A stretch of 64,000 bases of DNA from assembly GCA_036320915.1 (NCBI GenBank), contig JAXBDG010000008.1:2418001-2482000 (forward strand). Reading direction: 5' to 3'. The notes under the pieces are model-generated. The model was not told the origin of the DNA. It saw only the letters and a list, made by a program, of their open reading frames with translations, and did no database searches. The stretch is from Linnemannia elongata. Its lineage: Eukaryota; Mortierellomycota; Mortierellomycetes; Mortierellales; Mortierellaceae. Both the position numbers and the translations under genes were made by a program. Below are positions 1-10,916 of the stretch, in pieces. Every line of letters begins with the position of its first letter. Within the stretch, counting starts at the first letter, position 1.

Positions 1-587
1 GTATCCCGGTGTCATCGTCATCCACTTGGAAGTGCGATCCTTCCAAGGAAACGAGGAGTAAAAAAAGAAAAGAAAAAAGAAAAAAAGAAAAAGAAAAAAG
101 AGAAAAGAGAAAAGAGAAAATGGAACAAAAGAAAAGAATAAGGAGGAGGCTGACCACGGGCTAAGTTGTTCGTTGACATCATGGTGCATGAAAAAAAAAA
201 CGAGGCGGTGTCTGATTGAAAGTGAGGGCAAGGGGAATGGGAACAGAAAGAAGGGGAAAAGAGAAAAAGAAAAAGGATAAGTCGACTGATCCGAGCTCAG
301 GGCTAAGTAAATTAAAGCGGACATTTCTTTGATTTTTTTTTTTTTTTTATGCTTTCCTCTTCTCGCCTCTTGTCAACGCGCCATGGTTGTATGCTCGCTT
401 GCATTCAAAACTTTAAAACAACAACTCGATAAATACACCTTCTGGTACCCACATACTTCTTCTTGATCGAAACCATCACTTCAAATCCTCTTCTTCAATC
501 ATCAAAACCAACACTTTTGTACTTCCTCTTTCTCTTCTTTTTCTTATCCACCTCTCCTTCTAAATCCACAGCCTTCAAAAAATAATA
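1..587. other. 5' flank of first gene, low complexity
   Basis: No gene is recognised. The left part is an A/G-rich homopurine tract. From about 400 the sequence turns pyrimidine-rich (CTTCTTCTT, CCTCTTTCTCTTC) directly before the ATG at 588, as expected for a fungal promoter and 5' UTR of the next gene. Confidence 0.5.
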
Positions 588-1250
588 ATGGAAGACCATA
601 TATTTGAGTGCGACGGTATCAAATACCGTTTCTCGCTCGTCGTCCCCCTCAACCAGACCCACCGAACAACCGAGCCAAACTTCACGATGAAGTGCAACGT
701 AGCCCTTCCGTGGTACAGTATCGTCGTGGCCGTGATGTATTGTTACTGGATCACGTTTATTATCTTCCCCTCAATCTTCAACCACATCTCGCCCTATCAT
801 TATTCTTGGTGGAAAGTCGTGTTTGTCAACGTCGGCACGTTTGTTTGGAACCTTGCTACCTGTTGGAGGAGTCCGAAGTCCTATCAGTCTATGCCGACCC
901 GCGGATCCTCACAAACGAGCACTACCAGCGGCGTCACCACCATCACCCCTGTACCGTTGGAGCCTAGCACGCCAGTCCTCCCGCTCACCACGCTTGATGG
1001 TCCTGACAGCACTACATCTACAAATCTGTCTCCCAGACGCGGCTTCTTTGCATGGACCAAGTCCTTGTTCTCCAGAAACCAGCCTACGACATCAGAGACC
1101 ACGACGGCCCACGAACGGCGTTCCAGTACGGAGCCACGGGAAAGCCGCATGTCAGAGTCGACTCTAACGGATGTCGAGATGGCGAGACCAGTCCGGAATC
1201 TGACCTGGCGGCGAGGCACTGAAGAGACTCTTACTCCTTACCGCACGTAA
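588..1250 (+). CDS. hypothetical small membrane protein, 220 aa
   Basis: Single-exon reading frame opening at ATAATGG after a pyrimidine-rich leader. I do not recognise the family. Residues about 40-62 (LPWYSIVVAVMYCYWITFII) form a clear hydrophobic segment, and residues about 75-92 form a second amphipathic, aromatic-rich one, so one or two membrane passes are likely. The C-terminal half (about 100-220) is Ser/Thr/Pro-rich and looks disordered, with basic patches near the end. No signal peptide is obvious. It converges on the snapin-like gene 141 bases downstream. The hydrophobic and disordered segments are visible; any function would be a guess. Confidence 0.55.
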   Translation: MEDHIFECDGIKYRFSLVVPLNQTHRTTEPNFTMKCNVALPWYSIVVAVMYCYWITFIIFPSIFNHISPYHYSWWKVVFVNVGTFVWNLATCWRSPKSYQSMPTRGSSQTSTTSGVTTITPVPLEPSTPVLPLTTLDGPDSTTSTNLSPRRGFFAWTKSLFSRNQPTTSETTTAHERRSSTEPRESRMSESTLTDVEMARPVRNLTWRRGTEETLTPYRT

Positions 1251-1391
1251 ATAGCCCAGATGTATCCAGTGTATTACATCCCCCTCTTAAACAAACTGTT
1301 CACTTTGCCATATCCTTGTCAATTGCAATTGCTGATATCTCTCTTGTTGAAGGTCGAATCAACAGAGGGGAAGGAGTCGATGGTTAATTAT

Positions 1392-2073
1392 TTATTTTTT
1401 TTGCTGCTTTTCGATTTGGTGATGCATCCTGTCAACGCGTTCCTGTACTGTCTTGAGAGTCGAGTTTGCTGCCATTATCTGCCTCCTTGCCTTGATGAGT
1501 TTCTGAACTGCTGGCTCAACCTCAGGCGGAGATGCTGAAGAGGCCAAGAACAACTGTAGTTCTATTTTTTCATTCGATTTTCGTGGTAACATCAATTACA
1601 AACGCGCCGGTAGTTAGGTAGTCTGTTCGTAGTAAAGCCCAAGGCAGGAATTACGTCCGTAGAAGAAAGAGAGAGAAGAACATACCTGCCATCAGACGCT
1701 CAATCTCCTTCTCAAGTTCACTCTGACTTTTGCGGACACTGACAATATTGAAATCCATCTCCTGAACAACAGGTCCCAAAAGGGACATGATCCCGTCTGC
1801 TAACCGTGTAGTGGTATCCTTTTGTTGCTGTGAATCAGACCCATCACCGCCGGTGCCTGTCTGTTGGCTGGATGTATCTTGTTGTGTATCGGGATGTTGG
1901 TCCTTGGTGTCTTGTGGTAGTGAGTTGGCTGTTGTTTGAGAGTGAGAGTGAGGATGAGTCGAGTCGATGGCTTCTGCGACTGCTGCCGAGATGTCTTGAG
2001 CCGAGTCGCGTGGGTCAGGAGTGACGATGACTGGTTGTGGGTATGCGCTATAGTCCTTCTTAAAAAACGACAT
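1392..2073 (-). CDS. snapin-like BLOC-1/BORC subunit, 185 aa
   Basis: Two exons, 1686-2073 and 1561-1392, joined by a GT-AG intron in phase 1 (donor GTATGT). The protein has a Gln/Ser/Thr-rich N-terminus (about 1-85). A helical core follows that matches the snapin pattern: a segment ending in VVQEMDFNIVSVRKSQSELE, then a Leu-rich stretch, then VQKLIKARRQ and VQERVDRMHHQ. Animal snapin has the equivalent LLNARRRV and AQERLRRLNH blocks. Snapin is a small coiled-coil subunit of BLOC-1 and BORC, which act in endosome/lysosome positioning and SNARE-linked traffic. The start MSFFKKDY was chosen because upstream in-frame codons are low-complexity and lie in the apparent promoter. The gene is divergent from the neighbour starting at 2344, with about 270 bases between them. 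Confidence 0.75.
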
Positions 2074-2343
2074 TGTCGATGCTTGTCCTTGTCCTTGGCC
2101 GTGGAGTTGTGAAAGTGTGTGTGTGAATGAACAGGAGGAATGCGCAATTGCAGGGCAGAACAACGAAGTCTGTCGTTTCCACACGTGATCATTTGGTATT
2201 TTGTGATCCTTCGCGCGTGTTTGTGACGATAAGTTGGGTTACATTTTGTCCCTCCTTCCCTTTCCCTTCTTCCCTTCTGACACCCACGGTACAAGCAAGC
2301 AACTCCACCCACTCTCGCCACCAACACTGCAACAGGGACACGC
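2074..2343. promoter_or_regulatory. divergent promoter between snapin-like and 1129-aa genes
   Basis: Only 270 bases separate two start codons on opposite strands, so the promoters must overlap. The stretch holds pyrimidine-rich tracts (CCCTCCTTCCCTTTCCCTTC near 2258) facing the + strand gene. No strong TATA box is seen. The role is inferred from position. Confidence 0.5.
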
Positions 2344-5300
2344 ATGGATTCCATATGGCAACTCGATCCGCTGGACTGGTCCCCCGAAGGTACATAGCAA
2401 ACCAAAACACCCCCTCAGTATGACTCGCGCCACCAAGTTTGCAACGTTCTAACAAACTTTATTGGGTATTAGAACTCACCGACCCTTCCCGCGATCCATC
2501 CTTTTCTCTCTTCTTTGACAAGACTCAACCTGTGGCTCGATCTACTTCAGGTATGTACCTATCCTTCTTCATTTGTTTCGAACTCACCCTTTGTTTGTTC
2601 TTGTGTTTCCCCGCAATCCATTTCACGGCTGCTTTTTTTTTTCTCTTATGGTTTGCGGCAGTGGACCCTGACAGCACAGACCTCATTGTTCTAGATCCCG
2701 ATCCTACCGAAGATATCGCCTCTGTGCCTTCTCCTACATCTTCATCCGACACAACAACCGCCGATGTGTCAAGAGCCACCCTCGAACACTGGCTAACGCA
2801 ATCTCTAGCATCCCCTTTACCGGACCTTGCCAGCCTGTATGAGACGGGACATCCTCCTTGCTCGATCTCGCCAGAGGTTGCGCCTCTTGTCAGCGTGAAT
2901 GTGCTGTATCATGTCTATGAACAGTACGGTTGTCTTCCTACTAGAATCTCCTCCATCGACTATGACGCGCCTCTTACGACATACCTCATCGAGTTGCCTT
3001 CAGTGTCATCCTCTTCCTCAACACTCCGGGTCGCGGTGTCTTGGCCCTCTGTCAAGCGTCGTGAAGCGACAAGTCAGCATCGGCTGACTGCAGGAAGTCT
3101 TTCTATGCAAGCAGCTTTCAGCTATGAACAGCCTGTGTCCATCAACATCAGATCCTACCTCCGCAACAACCTCCAGCTCAGACGTATGGGTCTTGCTAAT
3201 TCTTCCCCAGCGCATCAACAAGGTACACATGCACCAGCCAGGGACCTGGTACTCGCTCCTTTTGACATTTGGCCGTCAGCCAAGTACTCGTCAACACCTT
3301 CTGACAAGATCACTTCCGAAGATGCAGAACTGAATCGCAGAGCATGGCCAGCCATCCGCTGTATCAAACCGCAGGATCAGTTCACTTCTTCTGACACATC
3401 AGTACAGACCAAGGAGCCTTCGGACAATGTACCACTTTTTCTCAGCCAGAGAGAGACCGATAGTGGAAAAGGATTAGAGCGATTCGAACCCACGCTCCTC
3501 ATGAAACGGCTCAAGAAGTGGACAGAGGAGGTTCAGGAGGAGGAGCATTTGCCCGATGATCTTGACATTGATCTGGGAGCGCCGGATCTTGAAGAGGATC
3601 TGCGACTGCTGGAGGAAGAGAGCGAGTTTCTGTTCAGGAACGGAATGGATATTGAGGATTATAAGGGTCTTTGTGCGAGGCATGGTCTCCCACGCATGCT
3701 CAACGCTGCCGCTGGCGAAGGTAAGATTTAGACTTAAAAATGATCATTTAACCAGTTTGATGCTGTTTAGCATAACTAATTTTGGTTTATTATTTCTCAT
3801 ATATGACAAGCAGCAGTAGACGACATCATGGACCAGTTTCTACGTATGGAGCACGACGATATACCGACAACTACTACCTGTGACGACCAGGAAGTCCTGT
3901 GTGAGGATACTGGCACTGGAGACATGCTGCTGGGTGGACAAGGTGCCGTCATAGACCTACCTCGGGTCGTAGGTTGGACAGCGCTCAATGCAGAAGTTTT
4001 ATCTTCAACGACAATGGAGTCGGGTCGAGCGATGGTGGACCCTGACTTTGTCCTGGAACAAGATCTGGCAGGTTCGAGTGGCAAGGTTGTTCGAGGGACA
4101 CTTAAGGAGATCTGGCCTCGTCTAGAGAGAGTCCAGCAGGGTCGCCTTCTGGGCCAGTTGGCAAGGATGCTGGTAGTTATTTGGGACAACTTTGATATTA
4201 TGGATGACGATCCATGCGATGACCCGACAATACAACAAGGGCTGGTCTCTGGCAAGGTCGACGCTTCTACGGATGACTACGAGGAGATTCACCGCCAGAC
4301 TCGGCCTGATGGTGCTGGACCCTGGTTCATACAAGACCTTGTGGAACAAACTGCGACAGCATCGATTACGGCACGACATTCGGCAGAGGAGTACCTTCGC
4401 CTGCTGGAGGACGAGTTTATGACTCGGTCCTTCCTCGACGCCGTCAGTGAAGCAACTAGACCTGGGCATTCTCAGTCTGTCGGACACGGTGATCATGGTC
4501 AAGATGGCAACGGTCTCCTTACCAGGTCATCGGGGGATTTACTCACCATGAACACTGCCAGCAGCGGTGTATCGCCAGCAGAACGTGCTCGCCCACCGTG
4601 GGACTTGGGCGACATTGATAAAGTGCAACGAATGACAACCACTCGAGCGAGAGCCAAGGAGAGCCAGTTCGCCCAGGAAAAGTCGTTCATCTTGCCCCTG
4701 CGTCCAGACAGCACTCTAGAATGTGGGTCAGTCCGTCTTTTTGATTTCTCCTTGGATGACCTACTCATTCAGGCCCACATTTGTCCAGAGGCAGCACCAT
4801 CGTCGTCGCTTCTGCTACAGAATCCCAAGATTATTGGCGTCTCGAGATGGAAGAGCATCGGTCCACGACCACCTTCGACACCTTTTGTACCGCCCCCAAA
4901 GGACTTGCTACCGCGTAGCACGAATGTCTTTCAAACGACGGCTCAAGGATCTCCTTACCCTCTTGTCCACGTCTTCAGTCTGCCTGATGTGTTCTGTCCA
5001 GTTCAGTTTGGAGGCCAAGAGGAACAAGATGATCAAGAGGAGCAAGAAGGTCTTGCCCATGACTTGGCACGCTCATTGGCGAAACAAAGACCTTTGGCGG
5101 CCGAGTTCTTGACAGAGGAGGTGGAGGACAAGGAACGGAGGATGTATCATCGATGGATGGCGGCGTGGCATGAACGATCTCCTCGGGCACCCAAGGCGAC
5201 AAGGACGCGGTTTGAGATGATGGAGATTTTGCGTAAGCATTGTCAAAATGGAAGGAGGCTGTTTGGTCAAGTTCAGGGCGACGATAATAACAGATACGAT

Positions 5301-6023
5301 CGGGACTACTATTTCAGCCGAGGAGGAGGAGGAGGAGGAGGAGGAGGAAGGGAAGGGTACAATAGCATTCCACATGTGGGATCAAGACGACCACTACCAC
5401 CACGACAGCCACAGCCCGAGAACAAGGAGGGAGCGGACTTTACTACGGTGCCGCCTTCAGCCCGCTGTTCGAGATGCAGGGACGAATGGAACGAGCAGGA
5501 GAGGACTCGGCAAGAAAAGGAGCAGTTCCACAAAGCCTGTCAGGTTTGGGACAAGTTGGCAGTCGATGGCGACCATTTACAAAGAAAGGAAGAACATAGG
5601 CAAGGTTGGGAGTATGGGTATGGACAAAAGCGGACAGTCGATGATGCACAACAGACTCGCTGGGACCAAGTTGGGAAGGAGGAGGAGGAGGAGGAGGAGG
5701 AGGAGGCAAAAGTGGCGTTAGGAGGTCTAGGCTTGAGCAACGCCCAACAGCACAGCCTTAGGCAGCTCCTCGGTCTTAGTCTTGAATTGGGTTTGGGCTT
5801 GGGTTCTGTTGGCTTTGGTGTTGGTATGGGAAAGTCCATTTTGACCAGTGTTGCAGAGAAGGGAGTTATTAACCACAATGATGGTGTTGAGGGCAAGTTA
5901 ACTCCTGGAACGACCGCTACAGAAACGACACCGAGGACAAGGACACACCCATGGCGACTGTCCGAGGAGGAGCAGGCGATTGTGGAGGCGCATCTGTGGG
6001 GGCGATGTGGCAGAGAGGATTAG
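2344..6023 (+). CDS. hypothetical protein, 1129 aa, four exons
   Basis: Exons 2344-2389, 2473-2550, 2662-3720 and 3817-6023 join by GT-AG introns, all in phase 1, and the frame stays open throughout. The start (ATGGATTCC, protein MDSIWQLDPLDWSPE) lies in a short first exon. I do not recognise the family. Visible features: a Ser/Thr/Pro-rich stretch early in exon 3; an acidic, Leu-rich segment (VQEEEHLPDDLDIDLG to EEDLRLLEEE) near 3530-3630; a mostly globular middle; poly-Gly encoded by a (GGA)n run at 5319-5348; a CxxC pair (CSRC) near 5466; poly-Glu encoded by (GAG)n at 5680-5705; and a Gly/Leu-rich tail. There is no signal peptide or membrane helix. The length, acidic patches and Gln/Glu-rich segments would suit a nuclear scaffold, but nothing proves it. 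It may be lineage-specific. Confidence 0.65.
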
Positions 6024-6654
6024 ACCAACAGCAATAACAGGAGGAAGACCGTGAAAGTGAGCGAGGATGATTTTTTTTTTTTTTTGAACGTAGACAAGAA
6101 TAGGAACCAGCAGGAGTGAACCCAGGAAAGGGGGCTAGACAAGAGCCAGTCAGGCACCGAGGGTGTTGAGAGATGAGACTAGGCACCAATGAGACCGGCT
6201 ACAGTCAATTGGACTCACTGGGGATAGTAGTATGGCAGTAGTGAAGACAGTATCGGGTGTTTACTTTTCTACCTTCCAGTGCCTTTTCCTTTGACCAGGT
6301 GGGCGAACAAACAACAGGAACAATGAAGCAGAATAAAAGTGAGAGCAGAGCAAAGTAAGCAAAGGCTGCATAAAAACAGAGCACACTTTTACTCTCCTTT
6401 CTTTTCTCCACCTTTTTACTTTTTCAACCTTTTCTCGACCCTGTAACTCTCTCACACTCATTCACGCTTACATTACTTTGTCTACTCTTCATCGCCACTT
6501 TTTATTACTTTCTCTTTTGTTTGTTTGTCTTTGTCCTCCTTCTCTTTCTTACTTCTCTCTTATTACCGCCTCCGTCGATAACTCTCCTTTTTCCTTACAA
6601 CACCTCTCACTTTTACGTTACACTTTCCCACATTCAACAAGCACACTTCACAAC
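6024..6654. other. intergenic, promoter side of PSD2
   Basis: No gene or RNA recognised. The first half is the 3' flank of the previous gene with a T tract at 6071. From about 6380 the sequence becomes long CT-rich runs (TCTCCTTTCTTTTCTCC and similar), typical of the transcription start and 5' UTR of the following gene. Confidence 0.5.
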
Positions 6655-9600
6655 ATGCTCGGAAGAAAGGAATTCAGTAACGACCCCAATACCACCCTCG
6701 ACGACGACGAGTCGCTCACTGTCCGCATGCGAGTCTATATCTCAAAAGCAACAAACCTCGCCGTTAAGGACTTGGTATGTCACGCTTTTCCTCTCGAGTT
6801 ATAGAAGCACACTTTGGATTGATTGTAGTAGAAGCAAGGGGAAGAAACATACATACCACAACAAACCTCTAACGAACCTTGCATTATTACTTTGTCCTCT
6901 TCTTCATTACTGCCCCTACCACTTCTACTCCTTCAAAAAAAAAGAACGGGTTCTCAGACCCATATGTGAAGGTCTCGATCGGCGGCCACAAATTCACGAC
7001 AAAGGTGGTCCCAAAGTCATTAAACCCCGTCTGGGACGCGTTCTTTGACTTTGACCTCGAGGCCCAGTCTTTCCCTGACCAAGTCAACCTCGTCTTCTGG
7101 GATAAGGATTTCATTGGCAAGGATGACTTTATGGGAGCTGTGGATATTCCTTTTGATGAGTCGTCTCTCTGGGGGGATGCTACTCCTAAGCACTTTGACG
7201 ACCCTAGCAATCAGGCAAGTTTCTTTTAGTAGTGTTTTAGACTTTCTTTTATTTTATTTTTTTGCAGGACGGTTAGCAACAGCCAGGGGACGACGCCGAG
7301 GATAAGCAATATAGCTCTGGATGGCATGACGTGGGTGGGAGGTAGAAGGAGAGAGACCCAGACAAAGAAAGACGGCGGCCCTTTGTTTTCTCGGGGAGTG
7401 GGAGTGAAGGGGAGGCGCACTAGGGTTAGCGGGTAGTGAACTTGGAGCTTGGATGTGTGTGAGTATGGTCCACTACGTCAGACTCAGCCAGTCTCCCTTC
7501 TTTTTTCGCTCACTCTTTCGCCAAAAAAAAATCCAAAGAGAGAAAATGTTAGTCCATGACAAGAGAAAAGTGGGAGGACCCGACTTTGGTGCGTGGCATG
7601 GAGGGGGTCAAAGCATTGACCATTGTCATTATGTGTTACTCCAGCTGGACTGACCTCATTCTTACTTTGGACAATTTTCTTGGTTGTATAATAGGCTCAA
7701 TGGCACACGCTGAAGACCAAGCCTGGCAAGTCTTCTAAAGTCAGTGGCGAAGGTATGTATCTCTTGCGAGAGATGGAATGGCGCTATGGTTGTTTTTGTG
7801 AAGGATCAACTCTTTTCCCGAATGTTTGTTCTGTTTGTAATTATGTGTGGAAAAGTAAAAGGATGGTGACTGACGATCGATGCGCCTCCTCCTCTTCTGT
7901 CCCTCCGCACATGCATTCTTTTTTCCTTTTTCCCGTCGTCGTGGCTCTCAGTCGAGATCAAATTCGGATTTATCGACACGGCACTGGCACCCGTCTACAC
8001 CAACTCTCGGGCCGAGTGCCAGCGGATCTGGAGCGCACTCTCGAGCGGACGCAACAAACTGGGATTGGGTCAACGAGTCATCCGCAATGCCGATAATTCA
8101 ACTATCGCCATGGCAGATATCCCCATGGCATCGAGCGAAAGCAGTGGCTCTGCTGCCAACGTCCCTCAAGAGGCTGTCCTCAATGGATCCCACGGCTCCT
8201 CGTCTCACAACCTCCAAGGTGTCGTCTTTATGGAGATCGTCTCGGCTGCGCGTCTGCCCAAGCTCCGCAACATGACAAGGACAGGATTCGACATGGATCC
8301 ATTTGTGATCATCTCGTTCGGCAAGTACATCTTCAGGACGAGGGTCGTCCGACACAATCTCAACCCGATCTGGAAGGCCAAGCTCATGTTCAGAGTCCAC
8401 CACGGCGAGGACTCCTTCAACATCAAGTACTCTGTCCATGACTGGGATAAGTTGAGTGGTAACGACCATGTAGGTATCGCCACCATGCCTGTCAGCGACC
8501 TCATCCAGGCTGAAGGTCAGAGTGACGCCGGTGCGGTCCCAGCAGAGGGAGAGAGTGGACTGTTGGATCCTGAGATGAAGGACTATGTGCTCAAGATTGA
8601 TCTTTCCGCCAAGGCCGAAAATATCAAGGGCACAGCCGAGGAGGAGTCTTCACTCCGTGTCCGAGCCAAGTTTGTGTCGTACCGCAACCTGAGGAGACGC
8701 TTCTGGTTGGGTCTTGCCAAGGCTTACGACACCGCTGACAATGTGAACGGCGGAGGTCAGTTCAGCAAGGTCCAGATCCAGACGATGCTCGAGGGTCTCG
8801 GATCGACTTTGTCTGGCAAGACGATTGACAACTTCTTTGAGCACGTTAACAAGGATCCAGACATGCACGAGCTGACGTTTGACGAGCTTTTTGACCAATT
8901 GGAGCAACAGGTCAAGCTGGATGATGGTGGATACGGTCAAGATGTCTCTCCTAGGAAGAAGTTCTTTGGCCGTTCGCGTGCGTCGATCAACTCCATGGCG
9001 GATTTGAAGACCGGAGCTGAGCAGGAGGCAGAAGAGAGGGAGATCAGAGAGTCTTTTGAGGAATCAGTCAAGCTGGCGCACAGTCAGGTTGAACCAGGTT
9101 CTAACCCACAAGCAATCGATATTATTGAGCCTACGGACGCCGACTTTGACACCCCTTCCCCTGATGGCGAGCACTTGATCCGGATAACCACATGCCCCAT
9201 TTGCCATGACCCCAGTCTAGGCACCAAGTTGGAGACAGACATTATTACTCATATTGCTGTCTGCTCGGGCAACGATGGCTTCAACCTTGACAAATTGATT
9301 CTTGGAGACTTTGTGACCGAGGCCAATGCTCAACGCAAGTGGATCACCAAGGTCGTCAAGTCTCTTGGCTATGGTCGTTACGTCGTCGGCAAAGTACGTT
9401 TTTGTTTTGTTTTTTTGGCGCTCACTCTGTCTTTGTATTTGTCGGTTTGGACCGCCACAGTAATTAATTCGTTGACGATTTATTTTCTTTTGTTTATTGT
9501 AGAGCAATGCAAACATTATTGTGCAGGATAGAGCAACAGGCGCGATGCTGGAGGAAAAGATGCCAACGTTCATCCGCCTGGGCATTCGCCTGCTCTACAG

Positions 9601-10524
9601 AAGCCCCGCTCAAAAGATCCACGTCGGCAAGATCCTCGCCAACATGTCCTTCAAGCAAGGCAAAAAATTCGACGACCCACGCTCCAAACGCGACATTGAA
9701 CCCTTCATCCAGTTCCACCGTCTCGAGTCCCAGATGCAAGAAGTCCTTGAGCCCATCCAAAACTTTAAGAACTTTAACGAGTTCTTTTACCGCAAGCTCA
9801 AGCCCGATGCCCGCGTGTTGGCGTCTCCTGGGGATGACCGAGTTGCGGTCAGTGTTGCGGATTGCCGGATGACCTGTTGGCAGACGATTACGGACGCGAC
9901 CAAGTTCTGGATTAAGGGTCGACAGTTCTCGGTGGGACGGCTTGTGGGTGATAATGAGCTTGCCAAGAAGTATGAAGGTGGATCCCTTGCCATCTTCCGA
10001 CTTGCCCCTCAAGATTACCACCGGTAATTATCTTTGCGTGTCTCTTTACAACTGATGCTTCTATGAGTGTAAACGTAATTGAAAGTACTAACGCGTGCTG
10101 TCGCATGTCTTCACTTTTCATTCATATTCATAGGTACCACATCCCAGTGAAGGGAGTGTTGTCAGAACCAAATTTTATCAGCGGCGAATACTACACCGTA
10201 AACCCAATGGCAATCCGCAGTCAACTGGACGTCTATGGTGAGAACAAACGTGTTGTCTCCACAATCCAATCCCCCGAATTCGGAACCGTCTCCTATGTTG
10301 CCATCGGTGCCATGATGGTCGGTTCGATTGTCTTGACGACTAAGGCCGGGCAGGCTGTGGAGAGGATGGATGAGCATGGATATTTTGCGTTTGGAGGATC
10401 CACGATTGTTGTGCTCTTTGAGCCCGGTGCAATTGTTTTTGATGAAGATTTGGTTAGGTCTTCCAAGGAGCAGATCGAGATGCTTGTCAAGGTCGGCATG
10501 CGTATCGGAGTCTCTCCTCGTTAG
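6655..10524 (+). CDS. PSD2: C2-domain phosphatidylserine decarboxylase (PSD2 type), 933 aa
   Basis: This enzyme decarboxylates phosphatidylserine to phosphatidylethanolamine; the PSD2 type acts on endosomal/Golgi/vacuolar membranes. Six exons: 6655-6774, 6945-7214, 7695-7752, 7952-9393, 9503-10023 and 10134-10524, all phase-consistent. Intron 2 uses a GC donor (CAG|GCAAGT). A first C2 domain spans exons 1-4 (FSDPYVKV, LNPVWDAFFDF, LVFWDKDFIGKDDFMG). A second starts near 8220 (MDPFVIISFGKYIFRTRVV, LNPIWKAKL). An EF-hand-like region with NKDPDMHELTFDELF follows. The decarboxylase domain fills exons 5-6, with NEFFYRKLKPDAR, APQDYHRYHIPV and the self-cleavage motif GGST. Ser893 would become the pyruvoyl group, leaving a short alpha chain of 41 residues. 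The layout resembles yeast Psd2, with the addition of a second C2 domain. Confidence 0.93.
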
Positions 10525-10916
10525 GATTTCCCCTCCTTCTATAGTCTTTTCTGTTTCGTTGGAAGACTTTTTATGAATATAATTGCCACTTTCCTATATT
10601 CGACATGTCTTTGTTGTTGCTACCTTGAGAATATTGGAAAACTCCTGAATGGTTGAAAGTTGAGCGACCAAGTCCATCACACGACGTAAAGAGAGGGGGA
10701 AGAGATGGACGGTTGGATTAAAGGATAATGAGAGTTGTTTATTCTGCTGCAACGAAGAATAGTATGAAAGGAAATTGAACAAGTGATCGAAAAAGGGGAA
10801 TGGAGAGGAAGGGGGGGGAAGTGAAAAAAAGGGGGAGGGATTGCCTAGTCGCAGGTTATGTACAGTGGTGGTTGTTGTTTGTCAGAAAAAATCTTTTCAA
10901 AGAAAAAAAAAAAGCT
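10525..10916. other. short intergenic between convergent genes
   Basis: The 3' ends of PSD2 and the reticulon gene face each other here. A T-rich stretch follows the PSD2 stop and a G/A-rich one precedes the reticulon stop. No gene or structured RNA recognised. Confidence 0.5.
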
